Assembly (NCBI GenBank): GCA_050260935.1 | Contig: JBLNCU010000180.1 | Coordinates: forward strand, 1 to 64,000 | Origin: UBA8346 sp050260935 | GTDB lineage: Bacteria > Bacillota > UBA4882 > UBA8346 | DNA: 64,000 bases | Reading direction: 5' to 3' | Shown: one piece after another, positions 17,942 to 24,676 of the stretch | Numbering within the stretch: position 1 is the stretch's first letter | Layout of the letters: the number at the start of each line of letters is the position of its first letter | Translations under genes and position numbers: made by a program | The notes under the pieces: generated by a model | What the model was told of the DNA's origin: nothing | Seen by the model: only the letters and a program-made list of their open reading frames with translations | Database searches by the model: none

Positions 17942-17957
17942 ATGGCTTTGATATAAT
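17929..17957 (+). promoter_or_regulatory. Promoter for the yqzL / pheST leader
   Basis: TTGTCA (17929-17934), a 17-base spacer and perfect TATAAT (17952-17957) straddle the stop codon of the methyltransferase gene. The predicted transcript begins near 17964 and would run through yqzL into the phenylalanine T-box. A hairpin TTTTCAC (17981-17987) / GTGAAAA (17999-18005) lies just before the yqzL ribosome binding site. Confidence 0.7.
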
Positions 17958-18019
17958 ATTGGTAGGCTTTGCGGTGACCGTTTTCACGACAACAGTCTGT
18001 GAAAAAGGGGATGATCAGA

Positions 18020-18121
18020 ATGACATTGTCAGCGGATTTTTTTTGGAGAGTCTTTGAGACTACGGGTTCTATCACCGCCTATTTGATTTACCGGGAAATT
18101 GTTAAAACTAGTTTAGTTTAG
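18020..18121 (+). CDS. yqzL: YqzL-like small protein
   Basis: A 33-residue ORF starting MTLSADFFWRVFETTGSITA and ending just after an LIYREI segment. The FFWxVFExTGS-xxAYLxYxE pattern is that of the YqzL-like family of small Bacillota proteins of unknown function. AAGGGG lies about nine bases upstream of the ATG; an in-frame ATG at 18011 is too close to it. The gene is too short for ordinary gene callers. It lies between a strong promoter and the phenylalanine T-box, so it may be transcribed whatever the T-box decision. Confidence 0.75.
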   Translation: MTLSADFFWRVFETTGSITAYLIYREIVKTSLV

Positions 18122-18157
18122 AACTTTATATTTTTCACCAATTTCATATTTAAAAGT

Positions 18158-18418
18158 GATGATGGAGGAAAGTACCGCATCCGGGATGGTCGCAGGGAGA
18201 AAGGTCCTGACTGAAAGCCTTTCCCAAACCGATGTCCGGGAAGTTCCCTCTTGAACTGCAGGCTGAAAGCGCGAGCAATTTAGCGAAGAGTAGGCTGTGA
18301 CGGTTTCTCCGCCGTTATCCGGAGAGGGTATCGGATTGGTGTCCCGTACTTTTACTTAATTTTTGGGTGGTATCAGCGAAATTAACCTTTCGTCCCGTGG
18401 GGATGAAGGGTTTTTTTT
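18158..18418 (+). promoter_or_regulatory. T-box riboswitch, phenylalanine type
   Basis: A tRNA-sensing leader before pheS. Stem I has an AGTA element near 18175 and a CAGGGAG / GACTGAAAG apical pattern; the specifier is probably TTC (18244-18246) in GGAAGTTCCC. A GAGTAGGC segment and a stem III-like GACGGTTTC/CCGCCGTTATC follow. The T-box is TGGGTGGTATCAGCG (18364-18378); its TGGT would pair with the ACCA end of tRNA-Phe. The terminator is ACCTTTCGTCCC / GGGGATGAAGGGT plus T8 (18385-18418). The ATCAG in place of the usual ACC is a departure from consensus. Confidence 0.88.
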
Positions 18419-18434
18419 ATAGGAGGGTTTTTGA

Positions 18435-19454
18435 ATGAAAGAGAAACTGGAGAGGTTGAAATTAGAAGCGTTAAACCGGATTCAAGCAGCGGAAGAAAGC
18501 GCCGAGTTAAATGAGATCAGAGTAAAATATCTGGGGAAAAAAGGTTCTCTGACCGCAATATTGAGGGGAATGGGGGAACTGGCCCCGGAGGAACGGCCGG
18601 CCGTTGGCGAACTCGTCAACCAAGTCCGGCAGACCATCGAAGAAATGCTTGAAGAGCGCGGACGGATAATAGCCGCTAAAGAACAACAGCAAAAGCTGGC
18701 CCAGGAGAAGCTGGACATTTTTTTACCCGGCCGGAAGCCCAAGTTCGGCCATGCCCACCCCTTACAACTTGTTTTACAGGAGATCCAGGATATTTTTCTG
18801 GGTTTGGGATTTTCTGTCGCCGAAGGACCGGAGATTGAAACCGATTATTATAATTTCGAGGCCCTTAATCTGCCTAAAAACCATCCCGCCCGTGATATGC
18901 AGGATTCTTTATATATCACTCAGGAAGTCCTGCTGCGGACTCATACCTCTCCGGTTCAAGTCCGGACTATGGAACGGCTCTACCCCAATCCGATCCGGAT
19001 CATCGCTCCGGGAAGGGTTTACCGGCGTGATGCCCTCGATGCCAGCCACTCGCCGATGTTTCTGCAAGTGGAGGGGCTAGTGGTCGATAAGGGGATTACA
19101 TTTGGTGATTTAAAAGGGGTTCTAACCATTTTTGCCAAAAAACTTTTCGGGGAAGACCGGCAGATCCGTTTAAGGCCCAGTTTTTTCCCATTTACCGAAC
19201 CCAGCGCCGAGGTTGACGTCTCCTGTAGTTGCGCTGGTAAAGGCTGCCGGGTTTGTAAAGGCAGCGGCTGGCTGGAAATTTTAGGCGCCGGTTCCGTCAA
19301 TCCGCGGGTTTTGGAAATGTCCAAATATGATCCGGCGGAAGTTTCGGGGTTCGCCTTTGGGATGGGAGTGGAGCGCATAGCCATGTTAAAATACGACATC
19401 AAGGATATCCGGGTCTTTTATGAGAACGATTGGCGATTTTTAGCGCAGTTCTAA
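18435..19454 (+). CDS. pheS: Phenylalanyl-tRNA synthetase alpha subunit
   Basis: The catalytic subunit of the alpha2-beta2 PheRS, 339 residues as usual. It has an N-terminal coiled coil (1-95) and a class II core (100-339) with motif 2 around APGRVYRRDALDASHSPMF and motif 3 in FGMGVERIAMLKY. The Bacillota-type zinc-like site is present, CSCAGKGC followed by CKGSGW. The ATG follows GGAGGGT and lies 14 bases after the T-box terminator. It is regulated with pheT by uncharged tRNA-Phe. Confidence 0.97.
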   Translation: MKEKLERLKLEALNRIQAAEESAELNEIRVKYLGKKGSLTAILRGMGELAPEERPAVGELVNQVRQTIEEMLEERGRIIAAKEQQQKLAQEKLDIFLPGRKPKFGHAHPLQLVLQEIQDIFLGLGFSVAEGPEIETDYYNFEALNLPKNHPARDMQDSLYITQEVLLRTHTSPVQVRTMERLYPNPIRIIAPGRVYRRDALDASHSPMFLQVEGLVVDKGITFGDLKGVLTIFAKKLFGEDRQIRLRPSFFPFTEPSAEVDVSCSCAGKGCRVCKGSGWLEILGAGSVNPRVLEMSKYDPAEVSGFAFGMGVERIAMLKYDIKDIRVFYENDWRFLAQF

Positions 19455-19700
19455 CATTAGGAGCTAGAAGCCGGATAGGAGCCGGAATTGATGGCAGGAA
19501 TACCGAAGCCAGAATCCAGAAGGACAGAATAAAATCTTTAAGCGAAAGCTTATTGGCCAGGATCAAGACTTCAAAAGTGAATAGGCTCCGCTGAATCAGA
19601 CATCCTCTGGGCTTCTGACTCCTGGATCCCGGATTATGCTTAATAAAGCATTTAATAGTTCCCAAAACCCTAAGTTGAATTTCGTTTGGAGGAGAGAAGA
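19455..19700. other. Unusually long pheS-pheT spacer with degenerate short motifs
   Basis: PheS and pheT are usually almost adjacent, but here 246 bases intervene. The spacer holds purine-rich motifs such as GAAGCCAGAATCCAGAAGG and, further on, GGCTTCTGACTCCTGGATC, which are partly inverse complements. No ORF, promoter or terminator is clear. It could be remnant repeat DNA. GGAGGAG near its end is the pheT ribosome binding site. Confidence 0.4.
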
Positions 19701-22109
19701 ATGCGTGTCTCGTTTGAATGGCTTTCTGATTTAATCAATCTCGACATTCCGGTGGAGGAATTGGCCGAAAAAATGACCATGGCCGGAATTGCGGTTGAAG
19801 ATATTGAAGACCAGGCCGCCAAATACAAGGGTATTGTTACTGCCATGATTACGGCGATCGAAAAGCACCCACAGGCGGATAATCTGTTGGTTACCAAGGC
19901 CGATGCCGGCAAATACGGTGTAAAAACTGTAATTACCGCGGCCAAAAATTTAAAAGCCGGGGATTTTGTCCCCTTAGCCCTGCCGGGGTCGATTTTACCG
20001 AATGGGAAAGCCATTGGTGAAGTTAACTTCAAAGGGGTCCCCTCCCAGGGAATGTTGTGTTCAGGGGCGGAACTGGGCCTGGAGAAGGAGTCTTCGGGAA
20101 TCTGGGTCTTTGAGAAAGGTCCGCTCCAGCCAGGTCTTCCCGTGGCGGAAGTCTTAGGAGAGACCGATAAAGTTTTAGTTCTGGAGTTGACAGCCAACCG
20201 CTCCGATTGCCTCGGCATGATCGGAGTGGCCCGCGAAGTGGCGGCCATCTTGAATAAAAAATTCACCCCGAAGACGGTAATTCTGAAAGAAGAAGGCCCT
20301 CCGGTTGAAAAACTGGCTCAAGTGGAAATTGCCGACCAGGATCTCTGCCCCCGCTACGCGGCCAGGGTGGCCGGGGAGGTTAAAATCGGGCCTTCCCCCG
20401 GTTGGATGCAGCGGCGGCTAAAAGCCGCCGGAGTGCGGCCGATCAATAATATCGTCGATATCACCAATTATGTAATGCTGGAATATAATCAGCCTTTACA
20501 CGCTTTCGACCTTGACCATATAGCCTCCAATCACATCATAGTCCGGCGGGCCGCTTCCGGAGAAAAGCTGGTAACCTTGGACGAGGTGACCAGATCCTTT
20601 ACTCCGGAGAACTTATTGATAGCCGATCCCCAGGGTGGACTCTGCGTGGCCGGAGTTATGGGCGGCTGTACCAGTGAAGTTACTGAAAAAACTGTTAACC
20701 TCCTTTTAGAGGCGGCTTATTTTAACCCGGCTAGTATCCGCAAGACCGCAAAACAACTAGGAATGAAAACTGAGGCTTCGATGCGCTTCGAAAGGGGTAT
20801 CGACCCTAACGGTGTTATCCAGGCCTTAAACCGGGCGGCTCAACTGGTTGAGGAATTGGGCGCCGGCAAGGTCGCCAGAGGCTATCTTGATCAATACCCC
20901 CGCCCGATGGCGCCGTTAACCGTCTGGACCAGCGCCGGCAGGATCAACCGTTGGCTGGGGACCGATTTGAGTGTTTCCCAAATTAAAGAGTATTTAGAAC
21001 GGGTAACCATGACGGTGAAAGCGGAAGGAGACGAGCTTCAGGTAACTGTCCCGACTTACCGGCAGGATGTGACGCATATGGCGGATCTGGCGGAAGAAGT
21101 CGCCAGGTTGTACGGTTATAATAATATACCCACCACTATCCCTGAGAGTAAACAAGTAGGGGAACTTACGCCTTTTCAAAAAATGCAGCAAAAGTGCAGG
21201 CAGTTGTTGCAAGGGATCGGCATCTCCGAAGTAATGACTTACAGCCTAAACGCTAAATCCGCCAATAGCCGGCTTGGGATCGAAGCCTCTGATTCTTTGG
21301 CGGGGACTGTCGACTTAATGGTTCCCCTCAGTGAGGAGCAGGCGGTGATGCGCACCAATTTGGTCCATCATCTGCTGGAAGTGATGGCCTTTAACACTAA
21401 ACGGCGCCAGTCGGATCTGGCCATCTATGAGATCGCTCGTGTTTACTGGCCAAAAGCCGGTTCGCTCCTGCCGGAGGAGCCGCTTCACCTAGGAGTCGGT
21501 TTATTGGGAAAAATACGGGAGATCGGCTGGAACCAAAGCCGCGACGAAGCTGACTTCTATGATATTAAGGGCGTGGCGGAACTGGTTTTTGAAAAGTTCA
21601 GACTGCCGGAGTTTAACCTGAAACCCTCCAGTAAACCGTTTTTGCATCCGGGGCAGTCCGCCGATATATTTGTGAACAACCTTTTAGTAGGTTTTTGCGG
21701 TCAGGCGCATCCTAATGTCCAGAACCAATATGAACTTTCCGCCAAAGCTTTTATTTTGGAACTGGATTTAACCGCTTTACAAGGATTAATAAACGCCGAA
21801 GCAGTCAGCTTCGAGCCGCTGCCCAAGTATCCGGCGGTGCAAAGAGACCTGGCGTTGGTGGTTCCGCTCTCCATTACCGCTCAAAGTATCATTGCCCGCA
21901 TTAAGGAGATCAGCGGCGATTTGGTGGAACGGGTTGATTTATTCGATGTCTATCAAGGCGAACAAGTCGGCCGGGAGCAACGGAGTTTGGCTTTTAGCAT
22001 TTCCTACCGGTCCAAGGAGCGGACCTTAAGCGATACCGAGGTCAACCAGCTCCAGGAGAAGCTGCTGGAACAACTTCATCGGGAGTACGGCGCGGTGATC
22101 AGAGCCTAA
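19701..22109 (+). CDS. pheT: Phenylalanyl-tRNA synthetase beta subunit
   Basis: 802 residues with the full family domain order: B1/EMAP-like tRNA-binding domain (about 40-150), B3/B4 editing domain (about 205-400; NNIVDITNYVMLEYNQPLHAFD), B5 (about 405-475), a catalytic-like core (about 480-690), and the C-terminal anticodon-binding FDX-ACB domain (about 705-800). ATG 19701 follows GGAGGAGAGAAGA. A GC-rich hairpin at 22182-22214 lies downstream and may end the transcript. Confidence 0.97.
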   Translation: MRVSFEWLSDLINLDIPVEELAEKMTMAGIAVEDIEDQAAKYKGIVTAMITAIEKHPQADNLLVTKADAGKYGVKTVITAAKNLKAGDFVPLALPGSILPNGKAIGEVNFKGVPSQGMLCSGAELGLEKESSGIWVFEKGPLQPGLPVAEVLGETDKVLVLELTANRSDCLGMIGVAREVAAILNKKFTPKTVILKEEGPPVEKLAQVEIADQDLCPRYAARVAGEVKIGPSPGWMQRRLKAAGVRPINNIVDITNYVMLEYNQPLHAFDLDHIASNHIIVRRAASGEKLVTLDEVTRSFTPENLLIADPQGGLCVAGVMGGCTSEVTEKTVNLLLEAAYFNPASIRKTAKQLGMKTEASMRFERGIDPNGVIQALNRAAQLVEELGAGKVARGYLDQYPRPMAPLTVWTSAGRINRWLGTDLSVSQIKEYLERVTMTVKAEGDELQVTVPTYRQDVTHMADLAEEVARLYGYNNIPTTIPESKQVGELTPFQKMQQKCRQLLQGIGISEVMTYSLNAKSANSRLGIEASDSLAGTVDLMVPLSEEQAVMRTNLVHHLLEVMAFNTKRRQSDLAIYEIARVYWPKAGSLLPEEPLHLGVGLLGKIREIGWNQSRDEADFYDIKGVAELVFEKFRLPEFNLKPSSKPFLHPGQSADIFVNNLLVGFCGQAHPNVQNQYELSAKAFILELDLTALQGLINAEAVSFEPLPKYPAVQRDLALVVPLSITAQSIIARIKEISGDLVERVDLFDVYQGEQVGREQRSLAFSISYRSKERTLSDTEVNQLQEKLLEQLHREYGAVIRA

Positions 22110-22181
22110 ACAATTTAAAACTTGTCAGGATAGTCACCATTACATTGAAAACTACATCCTTGAACGCTTTTCGGTCTATCG

Positions 22182-22221
22182 CCCCCCGGTGTAACATAGA
22201 TTACAGGCGGGGGGTGTTTTT
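22182..22221 (+). terminator. Terminator-like hairpin that also contains the next gene's ribosome binding site
   Basis: CCCCCCG (22182-22188) pairs with CGGGGGG (22208-22214), extended by TGTAA/TTACA, and is followed by GTGTTTTTA. The G-run is also the only ribosome binding site for the ATG at 22222. The same hairpin could stop the pheST transcript and hide the start of the next gene. Confidence 0.6.
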
Positions 22222-23103
22222 ATGGAAAAAATTTTGGCCGGATTTTGGCGGGATCTTGATGCCCATATCCGGAAAGCCGGGGGTTACTTCCTGCTGCTTG
22301 GTTTATTATGGGGCTTTATCTCTTCCGGGCTTTATTTTTTTGAGGGCTCCCGGAGCTACTTTGAGATCAAGGCAGTCTGGCAATTTAAAATCATACTAGT
22401 AGCGGTGGCTTTTTTAGGCCGGTACCTTCTTTTTTCGCGATACCGGGATTTAAAACTTATGAAGTGGTTGTTTGTCGTTTTATTCCTAGTTTTTACCGTC
22501 ATGGTATGTACAATTAAATCATACTGGTTTTATCGCCTGCTTAAAGTGGCGGATGCCTTGGCTTGGGTGTTATTGATTACCGTTTGCGCCGAAACCATCG
22601 GGGCGTTATTCTATAGTTGGATTAATCTAAAGATAAGCATCGCGGAACTCCCCGGCCTTTGGAATAGACTCTGGCAGGAACTTACAGCACTGGGGATTTT
22701 TTTAACATTACTGGCGGGATTGGCTTACTATTACCTAATCAGTTTTTATTTGGTGGATTCACTAGCTTACAGCTATTTGCTGGTCGTATTAGTGGCGCTA
22801 ACCGGCGCAGGCCTGTTCTTAATGATGTTTTCTAAAGTAAACGCTTTTCTTCGCCGGAAGCTCATCGATCTCGACCGGGAACTCTATCCTTACATGGAAT
22901 GGGATCTTGTAAGTGAAGATCCCGGCTTAGCCCGGAAATTACTGGCGCTGGAATATTTGGTGCTCATCAGGGAAACCGTGGTTAAAATGTGCCGGCCGAG
23001 CATACCATTGAAGGTAGTTGGGGGATATGCCGCCTGCGTCGGATTTATCTTATATCTTCCGTATCTTTTCGGGCTGGTCATCGAGGTAGGCTCCTTCAAA
23101 TAA
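22222..23103 (+). CDS. Polytopic membrane protein of unknown function
   Basis: I do not recognise this 293-residue protein. It has about seven hydrophobic helices (first near residues 20-40, then 54-70, 82-100, 110-130, 155-175, 182-202 and a last one near 265-285). A hydrophilic, acidic segment (about 210-260) precedes the last helix. No cysteine or charged motif suggests a catalytic site. It lies between pheT and zapA, usually neighbours in the phylum, so it looks inserted. Its start codon follows a G-rich site held in a hairpin. A terminator overlaps its stop codon. Confidence 0.75.
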   Translation: MEKILAGFWRDLDAHIRKAGGYFLLLGLLWGFISSGLYFFEGSRSYFEIKAVWQFKIILVAVAFLGRYLLFSRYRDLKLMKWLFVVLFLVFTVMVCTIKSYWFYRLLKVADALAWVLLITVCAETIGALFYSWINLKISIAELPGLWNRLWQELTALGIFLTLLAGLAYYYLISFYLVDSLAYSYLLVVLVALTGAGLFLMMFSKVNAFLRRKLIDLDRELYPYMEWDLVSEDPGLARKLLALEYLVLIRETVVKMCRPSIPLKVVGGYAACVGFILYLPYLFGLVIEVGSFK

Positions 23104-23118
23104 TGAAGGAGTTTTTTA
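23091..23118 (+). terminator. Terminator overlapping the stop codon of the unknown membrane protein
   Basis: CTCCTTCA (23091-23098) / TGAAGGAG (23104-23111) with the TAA stop codon in the loop and a T6 tail. Confidence 0.85.
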
Positions 23119-23197
23119 TTAAACCGCCAATTTTTTAATTAGGAATAGTGGTGGCGATTTTAGGGAATATGCCGATATTCTAACTGAGGTGTTGCTG

Positions 23198-23470
23198 ATG
23201 ATCGAACGCAAAAACTCCGAGGCCGAAGAGAAACGTTATTTTTTTAAGGTAATGGGCGATGAATACGTTATCAAAGGAAAGGATGATCCCGCTTACATCA
23301 GGGAAGTCATTTCTTACCTGGAGGATGTGGTGGAAGAGATTGCCGTCAACAACCCCAAACTAAACAAGTGTCAGGTGGCGGTCCTGGCGGGCTTAAAAAT
23401 AGCGGATGAATTTCATAAATTGCGTCAAGAATATCAGTATCTGGACCAGTTGCTGAAAGAAGCAAGGTAG
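23198..23470 (+). CDS. zapA: Cell division protein ZapA
   Basis: A 90-residue FtsZ-bundling protein. The N-terminal beta region (YFFKVMGDEYVIKGKDDPAY) leads into the long coiled-coil helix with AVLAGLKIADEFHKL, the family signature. ATG 23198 is chosen because GAGGTG lies six bases before it; the in-frame GTG at 23189 is part of that site. Its place after pheT and before cvpA matches Bacillus subtilis (zapA-yshB). Confidence 0.9.
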   Translation: MIERKNSEAEEKRYFFKVMGDEYVIKGKDDPAYIREVISYLEDVVEEIAVNNPKLNKCQVAVLAGLKIADEFHKLRQEYQYLDQLLKEAR

Positions 23471-23516
23471 TCTTGAATTCTAATATAAGCTCCGGTATTT
23501 AGTTGGAGGTTTTGAA

Positions 23517-24329
23517 GTGAATTGGGTTGATTGGGTGATTGCCGCGGTTTTTGGCTGGTTTATTTTCCGGGGGTTCCGGCGAGGATTTATCCAGCAATTC
23601 TTCGATTTGCTGGGAAGTATTTTTGCCATGGTGCTGGGGTTTTATTATTATCAAAGAGTCGGCGAGTATATCGCGGCCAATTTTCATTTCTCCACGCCGC
23701 TTGCCAATGTACTGGGTTTTATCCTAATCGTGGCCGGCATTTGTATGGCGGTGAGTCTAATTGGGGGTTACTGGCATAAAGTGACCAAGGATGAACCGGT
23801 GGCGGTGTTTGACGGAGCCTTTGGCGCAGTTTTGGGCGGGTTTAAAGCCGCCGTTATTTTGGTAATGGTTTTGTTGATCTTGATAGCCTTGCCGTGGAGC
23901 TTTTTTCATGGCCCCATCGAGGTCTCCAGTTTTGCCAACGATCTGCTCCGTTTGGCTCCTTATTTCTATTTGATTCAGGATCAATCATTGCCGCCGGATA
24001 TTCCCCGGCTGGTGGTTTCCCCCGAGGGTTTGCAGTTGCGGAGGGTAAAGGGAAAAAATCTGGAAGGAGCCACCTGTATAGCTTGCGGCGCTAAAGTACG
24101 CTATCTCGGTTTTGTCAAAGAGGGTTTGTTTTATTACCCGCAAACCTATTGCCCAAAATGCCACCGGACCAGCGACGGCTGTTTGACTTTTGAGGGTTAT
24201 CACATGATCAATGGGGTTTGCCCCTACGCAAAGCTGGGATCCCTGGGAGTAATCGATTGCAAAGTCTGGCCCAATATCGAACCTACAACTGTTCATGGAA
24301 AATGTCCGGTTTGCGGGAGGAGTCAGTAG
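23517..24329 (+). CDS. CvpA-family membrane protein fused to a cysteine-rich C-terminal domain
   Basis: The N-terminal half (1-165) is a CvpA domain with four membrane helices, beginning MNWVDWVIA and with the conserved GFRRGFIQQ loop. After a proline-rich linker, residues 180-270 form a domain with nine cysteines: C187/C190, C212/C215, C222, C235, C248 and C263/C266, arranged as three CxxC knuckles with single cysteines between. That suggests zinc ribbons. Ordinary CvpA proteins are about 160-180 residues and end after the helices. GTG start with TGGAGG ahead. The fusion is continuous in one frame. Confidence 0.82.
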   Translation: MNWVDWVIAAVFGWFIFRGFRRGFIQQFFDLLGSIFAMVLGFYYYQRVGEYIAANFHFSTPLANVLGFILIVAGICMAVSLIGGYWHKVTKDEPVAVFDGAFGAVLGGFKAAVILVMVLLILIALPWSFFHGPIEVSSFANDLLRLAPYFYLIQDQSLPPDIPRLVVSPEGLQLRRVKGKNLEGATCIACGAKVRYLGFVKEGLFYYPQTYCPKCHRTSDGCLTFEGYHMINGVCPYAKLGSLGVIDCKVWPNIEPTTVHGKCPVCGRSQ

Positions 24330-24439
24330 AAAGATTGCTGTCGGAAACTTGGTAGATACTTTATCTTGTAGCAAATTCAATGGTTTGCTTCTTAATAATG
24401 CGCAAAATAAGATTTATCCGGGCAAAAGAAAATAAGAGA

Positions 24440-24468
24440 TTGATCTTTTTATCACAAAGTAATATAAT
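24440..24468 (+). promoter_or_regulatory. Promoter of the hyd operon leader
   Basis: TTGATC (24440-24445), a 17-base spacer and perfect TATAAT (24463-24468). Transcription would start near 24475, about 200 bases ahead of hydG. Confidence 0.7.
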
Positions 24469-24474
24469 AAATCT

Positions 24475-24648
24475 AAGCAAGGAGTTTTCCGTTGGTGACC
24501 GCTAAGATCGGTCATCGCGGCGAACCGCAATTTACATATCTGTTCTTACGCCGAAGAGTGATCTGAGGCCGGAGAGCATCCCATAAACGTGATATGAACC
24601 GGATTCATACCCTTTTTTGAGATTGTGCTCTCTTAAAAAGGGTTTTTT
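24475..24648 (+). ncRNA. Structured leader RNA of unknown class ending in a terminator, upstream of hydG
   Basis: A roughly 170-base leader between a strong promoter and the hydG ribosome binding site. Visible hairpins: GACCG (24497-24501)/CGGTC (24509-24513); GCGG-CGAA-CCGC (24517-24528); TATGAA (24593-24598)/TTCATA (24604-24609). It ends in a strong intrinsic terminator with arms 24609-24622 and 24629-24643, then T6. Such a layout is typical of an attenuator or riboswitch. I compared it from memory with T-box, SAM, TPP, cobalamin, glycine, FMN, c-di-GMP, ZTP, fluoride and 6S RNA and found no match. Confidence 0.5.
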
Positions 24649-24676
24649 CAATTTATTAAAGGAGGTACTTAAGAGA

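Noticed and set aside
24475..24648. 6S RNA, SRP RNA or tmRNA in the hydG leader
   Set aside because: The 5' and 3' ends do not pair as in 6S RNA, the SRP GGAAG...AGCAGCC core is absent, and no tRNA-like end exists.
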